Shown here in pieces: positions 5,843-6,382 of a DNA stretch of 6,382 nucleotides. Each line of letters starts with the position of its first letter. Positions within the stretch are counted from its first letter, which is position 1. The notes below the pieces were generated by a model, which ran no database searches, was not told where the DNA came from, and saw only the letters and a list, made by a program, of their open reading frames with translations. The DNA is taken from the NCBI GenBank assembly GCA_947490035.1, contig CANLGS010000262.1, positions 1-6,382 on the forward strand, written 5' to 3'. A program made the position numbers and the translations under genes. Origin of the DNA: Gemmataceae bacterium (GTDB taxonomy: Bacteria; Planctomycetota; Planctomycetia; Gemmatales; Gemmataceae).

Positions 5843-6382
5843 ATGGACCGCCGCACGTTCCTCGCCACATCGCTCGTCGCCCCGCTCGCCGCGACCGCTC
5901 GGGCCGACGCACCGCCCTCCCGGCGGCTGTACGTCGTGTGCCCCGGCGTCCGCGACTACCTGGAGTTCGGCGGGGCCGGCGTCCTGGTGTTCGACATCGA
6001 CGCCGGGCACAAGTTCGTGAAACGGATCGCCACCGACGCGAGCAAGGCCGCCAAGCCGCGGAACGTAAAGGGCGTGGTCGCGTGTGCCGCCACGAAGAAG
6101 CTGCACTTCACCACGCCGGAGTCGCTGTACTGCGTCGACCTCGTGAGCGAGAAGACGGACTGGGGCAAGGAACTGCCGCAGGGGTGCGACCGGCTCGCGG
6201 GCACGCCCGACGGGAAGACGCTGTTCGTGCCCTCCTTCGAGAAGGACATCTGGAACGTCGTGGACGCGGCCACTGGCAAGGTGACCGCGGACATCGAGAC
6301 GAAGAGCGGGGCACACAACACGATCTGCGGCCTCGACGGGAAGCGGGTGTACATGGCGGGGCTGAAATCGCCCTTCCTGTTC
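5843..6382 (+). CDS. Exported YncE-like beta-propeller protein, 5' part
   Basis: The first 180 codons of a gene cut by the right edge. The start at 5843 is set by a clear export signal: MDRRTFLATSLVAPLAATARADA, with twin arginines at 3-4, a hydrophobic core and an A-R-A cleavage site near residue 21. This suits Tat or Sec export to the periplasm. The mature part shows repeated four-strand blade patterns: RLYVVCPG, GVLVFDIDAG, GVVACAATKKLHFTTPESLYCVDLVSEK, RLAGTPDGKTLFVPSFEKD followed by IWNVVDAATGKV, and ICGLDGKRVYMAG. The spacing (display, D-x-x-T-G-K, then the next strand) fits a YVTN/YncE or lactonase-type propeller. The ligand or reaction cannot be told from this part. There is no strong Shine-Dalgarno signal. 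It is divergent from the macro-SIR2 gene, and a functional link is not indicated. Confidence 0.85.
   Translation, partial: MDRRTFLATSLVAPLAATARADAPPSRRLYVVCPGVRDYLEFGGAGVLVFDIDAGHKFVKRIATDASKAAKPRNVKGVVACAATKKLHFTTPESLYCVDLVSEKTDWGKELPQGCDRLAGTPDGKTLFVPSFEKDIWNVVDAATGKVTADIETKSGAHNTICGLDGKRVYMAGLKSPFLF

Noticed and set aside
5642..6316. Minus-strand extension of the macro-SIR2 frame giving a 756-residue protein
   Set aside because: The extra 225 residues run antisense to the well-supported exported beta-propeller gene, show no domain features, and the ATG at 5641 starts exactly before the macro-like first strand with a ribosome binding site.

Overview
The window is high-GC bacterial DNA with strong G/C preference at third codon positions. 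Several features point to a planctomycete of the Gemmata type (Gemmataceae): an exported protein with the MDRRTFL-type leader common there, a LexA/MarR-like winged-helix protein of a type I associate with that group, a basic KKSHDQ-like hypothetical protein, and many short stand-alone genes. This assignment rests on recalled family resemblance, not on a database search. No rRNA, tRNA, CRISPR array, transposase or recognisable attachment site was seen.

Layout. Bases 1-226 hold a T-poor stretch with a possible 3' end of an upstream gene (3-131), then a short coding-like segment interrupted by an in-frame TAG. The intact part of that frame (227-622, +) encodes a winged-helix DNA-binding protein. 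Next comes a protein built like the core-binding half of a tyrosine recombinase but without its catalytic half (785-1465, +). It converges on a conserved hypothetical protein with a very basic N-terminus (1613-2383, -). A 381-base divergent spacer (2384-2764) carries a perfect 7-7-7 palindrome. It leads into a long RdgC-family protein (2765-3925, +). This converges on a 531-residue protein combining an N-terminal macro-like domain with a C-terminal SIR2 NADase-like domain (4046-5641, -). A second divergent spacer (5642-5842) separates that gene from a Tat-type exported beta-propeller protein running off the right edge (5843-6382, +).

How the genes fit together. Nearly every gene is its own transcription unit by orientation, so no multigene operon is visible. 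The most notable gene is the macro-SIR2 protein. It has the residues expected of an NAD-consuming enzyme and a putative ADP-ribose-type ligand-binding domain in the same chain, in the reverse order to the SIR2-SLOG arrangement of Thoeris ThsA. It could be a single-gene anti-phage effector; this is inference. The neighbouring RdgC homologue and the recombinase-like core-binding protein are DNA-binding or recombination-related and would suit an accessory region, but the sequence does not prove a functional link.
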